Of a DNA stretch of 54,686 nucleotides, positions 40,412 through 52,300 are shown one piece after another. Position 1 is the first letter of the stretch, and each line of letters begins with the position of its first letter. Source of the stretch: Anaerolineaceae bacterium UBA6105 (GTDB lineage: Bacteria; Chloroflexota; Anaerolineae; Anaerolineales; Anaerolineaceae); contig DIWN01000080.1 of NCBI GenBank assembly GCA_002423495.1, positions 477 to 55,162 of the forward strand, given 5' to 3'. The notes under the pieces were generated by a model, which ran no database searches, was not told the DNA's origin, and was given only the letters and a program-made list of their open reading frames with translations. Made by a program: the position numbers and the translations under genes.

Positions 40412-41022
40412 TCAATGTCGTGAATGGGTTAAATACATATGAGACGAATTTGGGATCAAGTCAGGATGATAGCGTTCAATAGACTTCCTGGGGGTCAGAT
40501 TGTCCAGAGCCCGGTGGGGGCGGAGAATATTATAGACCCACTCCCACTTCTTCAGTTCCTTGTTGAGTTGATCGAGGTCGCCTTCAGGCGCGTGAAAAGC
40601 ATAGAATTCATCCAGATGGGTTCGATGAGCCGCTCCACTCTGCCATTTAGCTTGGGAGAACGAGGGGAAAGGACAAAGAGCTTGATCTTCAAATCCGCGC
40701 AAGCCTGGTCAAACTCTGCCATGAACTCACTGCCCCCGTAAACCTGAAGCGCCTTGGGCTTGAAAGGCAAGCGCTGCAGCAAGGTTTGCAGGAAAAGTCT
40801 GGCTTGTCTTGAGCTGGCCTTGGGATAGACTTCGATCACATCCCATCGGTAGATCACGTCTCTGGCAGAAAAGTGTTTGAAATGCGCCCCTGGGAAGGGG
40901 TGAATATCCAGTGTATCTATCTGAACCTTATCGCCTGGCTCCAGCACGCTATAGATCTTGGGTTTCATTCTCCCTTTTTCTCTTTTTTCCTGGAGTGTCC
41001 AAGATGTTTGGCTGTCATACAC
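40412..41022 (-). pseudogene. Degenerate integrase-core (DDE) transposase
   Basis: Remnant of an integrase-core transposase (IS481/IS3-like, rve domain). The reading frame starts mid-protein with KPKIYSVLEPGDKVQIDTLD, where the first catalytic Asp is kept. The second Asp is replaced by Tyr in LQVYGGSEFM, where family members have DxGSEF. The Glu region is kept as SPKLNGRVERL. Right after it, near 40627, a one-base loss shifts the frame; the rest continues as RTHLDEFYAFHAPEGDLDQL and RPHRALDNLTPRKSIERYHP. The N-terminal helix-turn-helix part is gone. It is certainly inactive. No clear terminal inverted repeats were found. Confidence 0.88.
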
Positions 41023-41073
41023 AACACAATTGCCATCGTCTATAGAAATCGGGTGTGATTCTGGTTTCTTTTT

Positions 41074-41082
41074 TGATATAAT
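41074..41082 (+). promoter_or_regulatory. Extended -10 promoter for EF-G-like gene
   Basis: TGATATAAT combines the extended TGn motif with a perfect TATAAT (41077-41082). The -35 region (TGTGAT at 41054) is weak, as often seen with extended -10 promoters. The leader to the ATG at 41169 would be about 80 nt and contains a perfect TGGTGC/GCACCA hairpin at 41128-41142. Confidence 0.6.
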
Positions 41083-41168
41083 GGAAAGTCGGCATTTAAG
41101 TAAACCTTATTGCCCTAAAAAACCGCCTGGTGCTGGGCACCACGCTTGATCATAGGAAGGTCACACAC

Positions 41169-43235
41169 ATGAAAGAATATTCAACCGCCTCTATTCGCAA
41201 CATCGTCCTTGCTTCTCATAGCAATTCTGGTAAAACGATTTTAGCGGAGAGCCTGCTGCACTTCACCGGTGCCACCACCCGCGTGGGCACCATTGAAGAT
41301 AAAACCACTGTTTCTGACTATGACGAAGAAGAACAGCGCCGTGGCATTTCGCTCTTCACCACTGTTTTGCCGGTTATCTATAAGGATCTAAAAATCAACC
41401 TGCTCGACACTCCCGGTTATACCGATTTCGTCGGCGAGGTTGTTTCAGCGATGCGCGTTGCGGACTGCGCCTTAATTCTGGTTGATTCCGTTGGCGGTCT
41501 CGAAGTCGGTACCGAAGTTGCCCTCCAGTATGCTGATACCTTTGGCATTCCAAAAATCATGGTCATCAATAAGATGGACCGTGATAATGCCAATTATCAG
41601 AAAGCACTCAAATCTGTTGAGGATCAAATTGAATCCCGCCTTATTCCGATGCAAATACCAATGGGCGAAAAAGCTGATTTCAAGGGTGTGATTGACCTTA
41701 TTTCAATGAAAGCCTATGAAGGCGATGGCAAAAAAGTAATTGATATCCCAGCAGATCTCCAGGCTGAAGCAGAAGAAGCCCGCACACAATTGGTGGAAGC
41801 CGCCGCGGAAGGCGAAGACAGCCTGCTCGAAAAATACTTCGAAAATGGCGACCTGACCCCCGAAGAAATTGTGCAAGGTCTGCGCAAGGCAATCAAAAAC
41901 AGCAACATCATCCCTGTTTTGGTCGCTGCCGGCGGTCGCAACATCGGTATCCGACCCCTGTTGGACGTCCTCGTAGCGCTTGCCCCAAGCCCCGCAGATT
42001 TACCCGCTGTCAAAGCTCAAACCCCCAAGGGCGAAATTGACCTCAATTATGAGGATGCCGGACCCCTTGCCGCTTACGTTTGGAAAACAACCGCTGATCC
42101 CTTCGTTGGGCGCCAAACCTATTTCAAAGTCTATTCGGGTGTGGTCGCCTCTGACACGCGCGTTTGGAACGCGACTAAAAACGAGGAGGAACGTCTTGCT
42201 GGCGTTCAGGTTCCCTTTGGCAAAGACATGCTGCCCGTCAGCGTGATCCACAGCGGTGATATTGGCGCAGTGGCAAAACTGAGCGTCACCACCACTGGCG
42301 ACACGCTCACCACTAAAGAAAACCACATTACCCTGCCCGTCCCCAGCTACCCCAACGCGCTTTACCGTGTGGCAATCAGCCCCAAGACTCAAAGCGACGC
42401 AGCAAAGATGAGCCAGACTCTGACCCGCATCACGGAAGAAGACCTGACCCTCGCCTGGGAAATGCAAGCTGCCACACATCAGACTTTATTGTTTGGCATG
42501 GGCGATCAGCACATTGATGTTGCCTTGAAGCGCATGGAGCAAAAATTCCAGCTGAACCTGTTGACTCACGAACCCAAAGTGCCCTATGAAGAGCACATTA
42601 CCCGCGAAGCCAGCGCTACCTATCGCCATAAAAAACAGACTGGTGGTTCAGGGCAGTTTGGCGAAGTCTCACTCAAGGTCTTCCCGATCGAAGGTGAAGA
42701 TTTCACTTTCTCGAACGATGTTTTTGGTGGCGCAATCTCCAACAACTATATGGGTCCGATCGAAAAAGGCATCCGCAACGTCATGAAAGAAGGCGTTGTG
42801 GCAGGCTACACAGTCCACAACGTGGGCGTTTCGGTTGTGGATGGAAAAGAACATCCCGTCGACTCCAAGCCAATTGCCTTTGAAATTGCCGGTCGCGAAG
42901 CCTTCAAGATCGCCTTCAAAGAAGCCAATCCTGTTCTCTATGAACCGATCATGCGCGTTGCAGTCACCGTCCCGGAAGCCAACATGGGCGACATCATGGG
43001 GGACCTCAACACCCGTCGTGCCCGCGTCCAGGGCATGGACACTGAGCATGGCAAATCCATCATCAAAGCGCACGTTCCGCTTTCGGAAATGATGCGCTAC
43101 ACCACCAACCTGCGCTCAATGACCGGTGGTCGTGGCATGTTCGCGATGGAATTTGACCACTACGAAATGGTCCCCACCCAGATGGCACGTGAGATCATGG
43201 ACGCCCGGCAAAAAGAACTGCATGAGAGCGAATAG
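41169..43235 (+). CDS. Elongation factor G-like GTPase
   Basis: Translational GTPase paralogue of EF-G, 688 residues, with the usual five-domain plan. Domain I has G1 as SHSNSGKT (K22), G3 as DTPGY (residues 80 to 84) and G4 as NKMD (134 to 137). Canonical EF-G reads GHxxxGKT and DTPGH, so the catalytic histidine of G3 is a tyrosine here, a feature of the EF-G-like side family. Domain IV contains GSGQFGEVSLKVFPIEGE and NNYMGPIEKGIRNVMKEG, and domain V contains GRGMFAMEFDHYEMVP. Its cellular role (stress, ribosome rescue or recycling) is unsettled. AGGAAGG lies 8 nt before the chosen ATG; a frame extension to 41130 is not supported. A strong terminator follows. Confidence 0.92.
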   Translation: MKEYSTASIRNIVLASHSNSGKTILAESLLHFTGATTRVGTIEDKTTVSDYDEEEQRRGISLFTTVLPVIYKDLKINLLDTPGYTDFVGEVVSAMRVADCALILVDSVGGLEVGTEVALQYADTFGIPKIMVINKMDRDNANYQKALKSVEDQIESRLIPMQIPMGEKADFKGVIDLISMKAYEGDGKKVIDIPADLQAEAEEARTQLVEAAAEGEDSLLEKYFENGDLTPEEIVQGLRKAIKNSNIIPVLVAAGGRNIGIRPLLDVLVALAPSPADLPAVKAQTPKGEIDLNYEDAGPLAAYVWKTTADPFVGRQTYFKVYSGVVASDTRVWNATKNEEERLAGVQVPFGKDMLPVSVIHSGDIGAVAKLSVTTTGDTLTTKENHITLPVPSYPNALYRVAISPKTQSDAAKMSQTLTRITEEDLTLAWEMQAATHQTLLFGMGDQHIDVALKRMEQKFQLNLLTHEPKVPYEEHITREASATYRHKKQTGGSGQFGEVSLKVFPIEGEDFTFSNDVFGGAISNNYMGPIEKGIRNVMKEGVVAGYTVHNVGVSVVDGKEHPVDSKPIAFEIAGREAFKIAFKEANPVLYEPIMRVAVTVPEANMGDIMGDLNTRRARVQGMDTEHGKSIIKAHVPLSEMMRYTTNLRSMTGGRGMFAMEFDHYEMVPTQMAREIMDARQKELHESE

Positions 43236-43248
43236 ACAAAAAAAGGAT

Positions 43249-43277
43249 AAAAACCACCCGTAATGCGGGTGGTTTTT
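43249..43277. terminator. Strong intrinsic terminator after EF-G-like gene
   Basis: AAAAACCACCCG (43249-43260) pairs with CGGGTGGTTTTT (43266-43277) over TAATG, followed by further T. It lies between the convergent EF-G-like and giant genes and can work from both strands. Confidence 0.93.
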
Positions 43278-43341
43278 TCTTTCATAACACTATGTGGGTA
43301 CCCCGGAAAATATCCAAGGCAGTTTCTGCTTGACCTTCATA

Positions 43342-46300
43342 TTAATATGGGTCGAGAATTGTTACTGCTTCGTATTCTGAAGCAACTATAACCTGGTGCT
43401 CGTGGAAGGGTAGCAAGTCCAAACCATCCTGGCGTGCCAGGAACCCAGCAGGAATGCTCACAGCAGGACCAGTCATAACCTCCCGGACATTTCCTCCTTC
43501 CAAGTTGTTGTAGATTAAGGCTGCCGCAGCTCCAAGGCTTCCAGCATTATTGACTTGTACACTCGGTTCACACAACGTGGTTTTCTCGATCAAAGCGATC
43601 TTGCCTTGTAAATCGGTAAAGGTTTCCAATGTGCTAATATCACATAGCGTCGGGGATTCCATTATGGAGCTAACATCATATAGGTTTGTCTGAACAGTGG
43701 TACTAAAAACCCCAGTGTCATCCAGAAATTCAGAGCCAACATAGATGATGTCATCGAGGTTTGGATCAGCAGAGCTTGGTACTGTAACATAGGATCCATG
43801 TACCACGGGCAAACTTTCGTACGCCACATTATTGGACTCATCAACTTCTTCAATCAGACTTTCAGGGTCTGCAACAGCAAAGAGATGATTGGGGATGTGA
43901 TCAATGGTTGTGGAAAGTGTTGTGACGCCATCAATCAACAAGGATGGAACTGTCCAGGTATGGAGTGGGGTTCTTGTCAGATCAATATCAGGTCCTTCAT
44001 AAAGACTGACAATAATATTCTCTCCAGGCGCAATTCCCCAGTTGCGTAAAGTCACATACACCGATCCACCCACGCCTTCTTCCAGTGTAGCGGTGATGTC
44101 GCCCGCATAAATGACCAGATCTGGCATCACTTTAATGGTGAAGTAATCAGAGTTATTCGCTTCATCCACCTCATTGATCTCATCAAGACTGTCCACGGTA
44201 ACAAAGTATTGATAAGAACCGGGTATCCAGGATGTAGCATTTATTTCTGTCGACACCGCGACCATGCCTTCTTTTTCTATCAGAGGAATGATTTCGCTGT
44301 AGACCACTGGACCGTCAACAGCGCCATCGCGAAACTCAACCAAAACGTTTTCTGCGCTTATCTTGCCGCTGTTGTAAATAACTGCCACCGGTATCACCTT
44401 TCCCTGATCGTAGTAGTAGGCGCTCATACTGCTTACGGTTAGATCTGGGAGAATGGTCGTAAGGTTGGTTCGGTTATTGGTTTCGTCCTTCTCGTCGATC
44501 AAACCGTCTGGGTCCACCAGGGCAAAAATTGTGTGCGAGGTGGTCGAATCAGCCGGTACCGTCCAGTTCACCTCCGCTGTCACGCTTGTGCCAGCAGCCA
44601 CGTAACCAACATGTGCATATGTACCGATCAACACACCGCCCAAAGTTGGATCCCCATCATAGAAGTTGATGCTGGGGTTTTCCACCGACCAGTCACCAAC
44701 GTTGGAGATGTCCGCACGCACCAAAATAGTCTCTCCTGGTTCAGGGTTGGGGCGGTAGGGTAAGTGCAGATTGGTCGCAGTCAGGTCAGAATCAGGTGTG
44801 TAATGAAGGACATGCAGGTCGGTGCTTTCGTAATCCACAACATCTGGGTACGTAACTCCATCTATTACCTTATCAGTAATTAAAAGATTATCATATACAT
44901 AAGCTAGATGGATGGATTCTTCTTCGGTAAAGGACAAGTCAAATTGGCGTTCAATCCCAAGACTTGATGTTAATTGATCCTGAAGCTTCCATGTTTCAGT
45001 CGAAGAATCAAACAGAGAAATAAACAGGTCCGATCCTTCTTCAGAATTGCTCTGCCATACCGCGAAGATATCTCCTGCGTTATTGTTAGCGATTTTATAG
45101 TTACCAATGAATGTGTTTTCATTGAAGGACTCTGTGGAGATTATTCCAGAATCCCAGGAGTTTTTTAGCATATTCATATTTTTGTCATGAATCCAAACCA
45201 ACCATCTATCCCCATTTGCATTATAGAATAGGCTTGGTACATCATCAATAACATCATTTTGCGTTATGCGTTGAAGCGGACCCCACGAGCTTCCATTCCA
45301 TTCAGTTCCAAACAATTCCAAGGTGGATAATTCGGTAAACAAACCTAAACTATCGGTCGAAAAAACTAGTGATGCTGAGTTGATGTTATCAACTGCTGCG
45401 GTGTAAGATAATAAACCAATTACATTCATCTCTGTTAAATTGCTTGTTATCCAGACACTTCCATTCCAAGTAGAGGAAAATATCTGAGAAGGACTTTCTG
45501 ATGAACCGAGTAAATCCCCATGTTGGTTTTGAATCCAAAAAACCATTACCGTTCCATCGCTACCGATCGCTATTTTTGACCTTGCGTCCATATAGTTGTT
45601 ATTTGTAAGAAATTCAGGCGACGTCCATGAATCACTCCCAAAATCATAAAAAGAATACATAATCTCAATCTTTTTAGCAATCTCTGGGGAATACTCGCTA
45701 TTATCAGGTATGTTTGGATCATTGATCATTTGCCAAACGGCTAATACGTGAGTATCGTCGATGAAAGCCAGATTCGGTGTATGATCAACCATTAAATTGT
45801 CTGTAAACTGTAATGGTGCGCTCCATGATCCATTCGTCTTGACACTATAAACCAATTCCTTGCTTTGCGCATTTCCTAATTCGAGGTCGTCATGCACCCA
45901 AACAACAATTTCCATTTCTCCATTAGATGCAATTGCAGGAGACGCTTGATGGTAAATATTAGTCATCAATGGTTGATCAGTTATTGTATTAAGGTCCTGG
46001 TCTATGAGTCTTTGGGTTGAATCCAACTCCTGCTGTCCAACAAAATTCGCATAAGGCTCGTTTATATAGGAAGGATTCTCAACTTTCAAAATAGGTGTCT
46101 CAAATAATGATGCTATTGGTGAATTAGGTAATTTTCCTTGGCTTAAATCATCAATGGAATCTGTACCTCCACAAGTGTAATAGGCTGGTCCTTTAATTAT
46201 TTCTTTTGGCCAAGCATATTCTTCTTCCGGGAATTCGAACATATACAAAAAAGTCATTTTAGTGCCAACCAACATCTGTTCGCTCCACTGCTTCCATTCC

Positions 46301-49300
46301 AGCTCAGGTGTTAGGCAAAATTCTGGCTCTAAAGTTATTCCTCCATAAAATTCCATGTTGAAAAAGCCGTCAGTAATAATGGATGTGCCAGCACCTAATC
46401 TTGCTTTGATTTCGCCGTCCGCTGCTATGCTATCCCAGGCAATTTTTGCGTCCGAAAGGGATGCCGAATACCCAAGATTAATCAATACCTCAGGTTTTAC
46501 ACTTACACCAATGTAAATGGTTTCTAATATGTTTTTAGCGACAGGATATTTTGCCGCCTCTAGACAAGCCTCCATACCAGCCGATCCCCCAAATGCAGCG
46601 CAAATGATACTTAACAATGGAAATCGATATTTCAGCTCTCCACCAAGTCCAAAGCCAACATCCCCTTCAATGTCAAAATAACTTTCAGAAAAATTAATAT
46701 TTCCATCTCCTTCAACGATCAAATAAACAGACAATTTCCTGCTATCTGTTCCATCAATGCTTCCAAACTTCTCCCCCTTATGTGCCTTTATAGAGGCACT
46801 GCCCACACCATCGGAGCGTAGTGAAACGTTTCCCTTGATCTCAAACTCTGGCAGCTCTACTTTTTTCGGAAGAGGATTATCAAACATCCCAAAATCACCT
46901 AAAGTATATTTTTGCCCAACGGATGGAATTTTTACCTCAATTTTTACCTCTGTATAGTCCGGTTTAGTTTCGATTATGAAATAGGTCGCATCATAGAGTG
47001 GAATTGCCGCCTTCAGCCACTCTGGCAACTTAACATTTGTGATGTCTTTGATAAAAGTCTCAGATTTTATTAGTTGTTGATCAGCCAAAGCAGTATATCG
47101 TACGCTAGTTTTCCCAATTGGAAAATCTGAGGAATTTATTGAATAATTTATTATCGTGTCGGTTGCTTCGATTTCTACAGAAAGGTCACCTCCGGTGATT
47201 ATTATTGATCCGGGAATTCCATTACCTTCATCACTTCCATTCCAGTCGATAACAATTTCAATATTGTCCACGGAGTTATCCTTGAAATAGAAGAAACCAT
47301 ATTCGGAACTGACAGACTCAATATACGGTATCCCTGGTTGTTTAGGTGCCGTGTTTCTAAAAGGATCATCGGGCAATTCCTTATCAATCAAATCCTGGGA
47401 ATCACCGATATCCTGACCGATCCAGGGCACGGCATCCACGTAATATTCACAGATGTAATAATTTCCCGTGTATGGATCCTGGCACATGCGATAGTTGATT
47501 CCATAGCCTATACCATATGGATTAGGTCCACTGGCATCTCCCCACCAATTGTTCTCGGCTCTGACCCGAATTTCGGTGGTATTTCCATTGTATACTGCAT
47601 AAGAATTAATATCATTAAAGCGATTGCCGGAAATGTAATGATATGCACTTGCAACCCACACCCCATACAATTCGCTGTGTTCCAATGTGGAGTTATTCAG
47701 TGTCAATGAGCCGCCTTCAACCACCCTGACTAAGGCGTCATAAGCCGATTTCCCACCATAACGAATTAATGTGTGTTCAAGTACCGCCGTGCCGCCAGAT
47801 TGCACCCATATCCCAGCCCAGTTGCCTCTGGCTGGAGTGCCACTGCCAATAGGATAACCATATTCATTATCAGCCAGACTGGTGAATACCACGGGATGAT
47901 CAGCTGTGGTATTGGTAAGCAGAGTGCCGTATACCGTGATACCTGCAGAAGACATCTTAATAACTTCATCTGGGCCAAGTTCCCAGGTGGCATCTGCCGT
48001 TACTGAAATGCTAGTACTGGTAAAGACCCAATCAAAAGCATTGCTCGTGCCCAGCTTGATGTTGCCTACTAGCCTGGTGGGAATTTGGATATAGTTATAG
48101 GTGTTGCCAGAGCCAGAATTATCGGTGATGCGGAATTCACCAGTATAACCATCCATTGAAACAACAAGGATGGGGCGGACGCAGTTGCTGATGACATTGC
48201 CGCGGATCTCGGGTGAAACGGGAGTGCCGTCGGTGGTGCTGCCATCGTACACATAGATACCAGCGCTGCTGCAATCGGAGATAGTATTATTGAGAATGGC
48301 TTGTGCTTCAACCCCATCAACCCACACCCCATACAATTCGCTGTGTTCCAATGTGGAGTTGGTCAGTGTCAATGAGCCGCCTTCAACCACCCTGACTAAG
48401 GCGTCATAAGCCGATTTCCCACCATAACGAATTAATGTGTGTTCAAGTACCGCCGTGCCACCAGACTGAACCCAAATCCCAGCCCAGTTGCCTTTCGCTG
48501 GTACGGTCGACTCTCCATCACCGTTGGTATCTCCACCTATGCTGTCATCTTTAAGTGACGTAAAGGAAATCATGGTTTCCGCAGAGCCCTGAGCTATCAA
48601 CGTTCCACTAACGCTAATGGCACCAGAGGTGCTTTCGACCTTAACCACCTGCCCGGCAGGAAGGGTCATGGTTACGCCGCTGTTGATGGTCCAACCCGAG
48701 CTGGGAATGATGTAGACCAAGTCTGACAGGTAAGCAAGATTACTATCAGCGGCAATTGGACCTACCAACGCGATACCATTTTTGCTATTGCCCAAGCCTG
48801 AATTTCCGGTCAAATCAGGTGCCGCGTTGCCTCCCAGGTTCAGATAGGCAGCAAAACCCGCGTTGTTATTCAATACGTTGTTATTAAAAGTCAGGCCAAG
48901 TACATTGTTCGTATCAAAACCACTGTTGCCATTGTTCTGAATAACACAATTGTTAACATTGACCAAGGAAAGTCCACCACTGACAGCATAGACATAGACA
49001 CCCTTGTTGTTATTGTCCTTAATGATCGAGTTTGTGATGCTTAGTCGACTGGTTTTCCCACTGGTAGAGTTGTTGAGTCGAACACCATAATAATAGCTAT
49101 CCGAAATGTTGCTTTGGTCAATGCCCACGATCGCGTTTTGTGTGAGGTAAACATTCGAGTAATAGGTAGTACTGTATCCGCCGTAGCGAATGTCGCTATA
49201 GGCAAATGAAGCGGTTCCAGTATCGTTGACCAGAATCGTGCTCCAATCTCCAGGCGCAGGGCTTGTGGTAGAACCATCACCATTGCTATCCCCACCAACA

Positions 49301-52300
49301 GAGTCGTCCTTATAGGATGTGAATTGGATCCGTGAATTTGCCGACCCATGCGCGACGAGTGACCCATTCACGATCAATCGACGAGAGGTAGCGTTGAATT
49401 TCACGATTGTTCCGGGTAATATAGTCAAAGTGACACCTGCGTTAATGGTGATATCACAGGTTGCGATGTACGGGCTTTCCGACGGAGACCAGGTGGTATC
49501 TTCAGAGATTGCCCCACAAACAAATGTTGGACCGGTGGAGAATAGACTTTCGAAGTTAGCAATATTATTGATGGGATTTGGGTCTACTCCTTGGCTTCCA
49601 TCGTCGGTGATGCTGGCTGTATTACTAATGCCCAAGGTCCCTTCAGGGATTGAACTGTTAATTACAATAGCAAAAGTTGCACTGCCGCTACTCCCTTTAG
49701 CCAGGCTTCCGATGGAAAAGGTATATTGGTTTGTCGCACCAATTTGCGCCCAACCCGGGTCACTCATGGCAGCATCAAAGGTTGTGTTTTCTGGCAACGT
49801 CTCAGTGATGATCACATTGTTGGCGGTATTAAAGCCGGTGTTGCTATACGTCAATGTGTATTGCACCGCCATGCCAGGTGAGACCACTGCAACGCCAGTC
49901 TTAGTTAAAGAGAGATCCGGCGCGTCACTAAAGGGAATACTGACCTGAGAAAGATTGTTACTCGGTGTTGGATCAACACCATTGGCTCCATCATCACTGA
50001 TTGTGAATGAAGTAAGGATGCTTGTAACACCTGGCTGGGCAACCTCATCAAGCGTTATCGCGAACTTGAGAATTCCATTTGCTTCAGCATTTAAGGCACC
50101 AATGCTGTATTCATAGCTGTTATTGATGTTATCAAAGACCCATCCAAGACTGCTTTCAGCTGAATTAAAACTAGATTGAGCCGGCAAGGTAGCGCTTAAC
50201 AACACAGAGCTGGCATCCTGGTTGCCGATGTTGTTATAAGTAATGTCATAAATTATTACACTTCCAGGTGATGCCAGACTGAGAGCTGAGCTGGCATTCA
50301 CAGTCAGGTCTGGAACCGCATTAACCGGAGTTTCTTTTTGAACGCTATTGTTGGTCAGATCAGGATCAACCCCATTAGAACCATCATCAAAAATCTCGAA
50401 CTGGGCTTCTATGGAATTTAATCCTGAAGGAGCTGGTGTTACAACGACAACGGCGAAGAACGCTTGACCGCTTGTTCCAGGTTCAAGACTGGTGATAGCC
50501 AATTCAAAAACTGATTTTGTTTCGTTGTAGACCCATCCAACGGTCGAGTCGTCAACGCTAAAACTTGTATTTTCAGGCAATGTCGCGCTGAGCACAAGAC
50601 CTGTGGCTGTTAAGTCACCCAAATTTTGGTATTGGATTTGGTAGCTAAGAGTTCCGCCCGGCGAGACACCGACGTCTCCATCACTTACGAACAGCGATAG
50701 ATCTGGAGGTTCAGGGATAAATTCCAAGGGCGTGATTGCATCCGCCAGGTTATTAGTCGGATCAGGATCAACGCCATTGACTCCGTCATCGGTAATGCTT
50801 GCGGTGTTGGTTATCTCAACAACCTCGTCTGGCAGATCACTATCGACAGTCACAGCAAATGTGACATCGTAACTTTCATTTTTTGAAAGAGTGGCAGCGC
50901 TAAAGGTGTACTGGTCAGTTTCGCCAACCCGCACCCAACCCGGGTCACTCGCGGCAGCATCAAAGCTAGAGTATTCAGGTACAGTTTCTGTAATGATGAC
51001 ATTTTCAGAAGTGCTATAACCTATATTGCTATACGTAATCGTATACAATAGCTCCGTTCCTGCTTGAATTGAAGCAGGACCTGTTTTAGTTAAGGTAAGA
51101 TCAGGCGCTTCGCTAACAGGTGTTTCTTCTTCTGAGCCATTATTCTCGTCAGTAGGATCTTCACCATTACTACCATCGTCTATGATTCCAGCTGATAACA
51201 AAATCTGAGTAATGCCAGGGGGCAGGTCTTCATCAACCAGAACTGCAAATTTTGCCAGTCCATGTTCGAGAGCATTCAGAATTCCAACTGTTTTCTTGTA
51301 CTGAACAGATTGGAGAGTTCCAATTTCCCAACCGGGAGAGCTGTTGTCAGGATCAAAAGTGGTGTTATCAGGAAGGTTTACAGTGAGTTCGACACCTTCT
51401 GCGTCCTGATTGCCAACGTTCGAATAGTTTATATCAAATACGAGTGTAGCACCAGGTTGCACATACACATTTTCATTACTAACAGTTATGCTCAGATCAG
51501 GTACTGCATCCAGGACTGTGCTAACTTGGGCAAGGTTATTCTCCGGGGTTGGATCGATGCCACTTGAGCCATCATCAGTTATTTCGTAACTCGCATCAAT
51601 CGTTTCGATTCCGCTCGGAATCGTGTCATCGACAAGCACCGCAAAGGTTATTTGACCACTGGCTCCACTTGCAAGCGCTCCCACAGAGAACACATATTCA
51701 TTGATTAATTCATCAAAAGTCCAACCCGTGGTTGAACTCTGGGAATCAAAAATGGTGTTTTCAGGTAAGGCTACGCTAATAAGCGTTCCGCTTGCCGCTT
51801 GTGTGCTCACATTGCCATACGAAACAAGATAAGCCAAACCTGCGCCCGGAACAACAGACAATCCTCCCGCGGATACACCCAAAACAAGATCTGGAGGTGT
51901 TAAAGGGGGAATGACAGGAGTGCTGTCACTCGCGGAATTATTGGAAAGGTCAGGGTCTATGCCTAAGCTCCCGTCGTGATTAATTGAGACGTTATTTATG
52001 ATCTCAGTGGTCTCAGGGGGTATTTCGGTAATAACCATTACTGCAAAGGTGGCTGTGTTTCCAGTGTTGCCTTCAAGGGAACCGATTTCAAGCTGGTATT
52101 GTAGTGTTTCGCCAATCTGCTGCCACCCCTCAGTGCTATTTTGAGAATCAAAATAGGTATTTTCAGGTAGATTTTCAATGATTTTTACACCGTTAGCAAC
52201 CTGACTGGAAAGGTTTGCGTAATCCAACGCATAAACAATAGATCCCCCCGGCGTTACAGAGAGTGGATCACCTGTTTTATTTATCTCAAGATCTGCTCCG

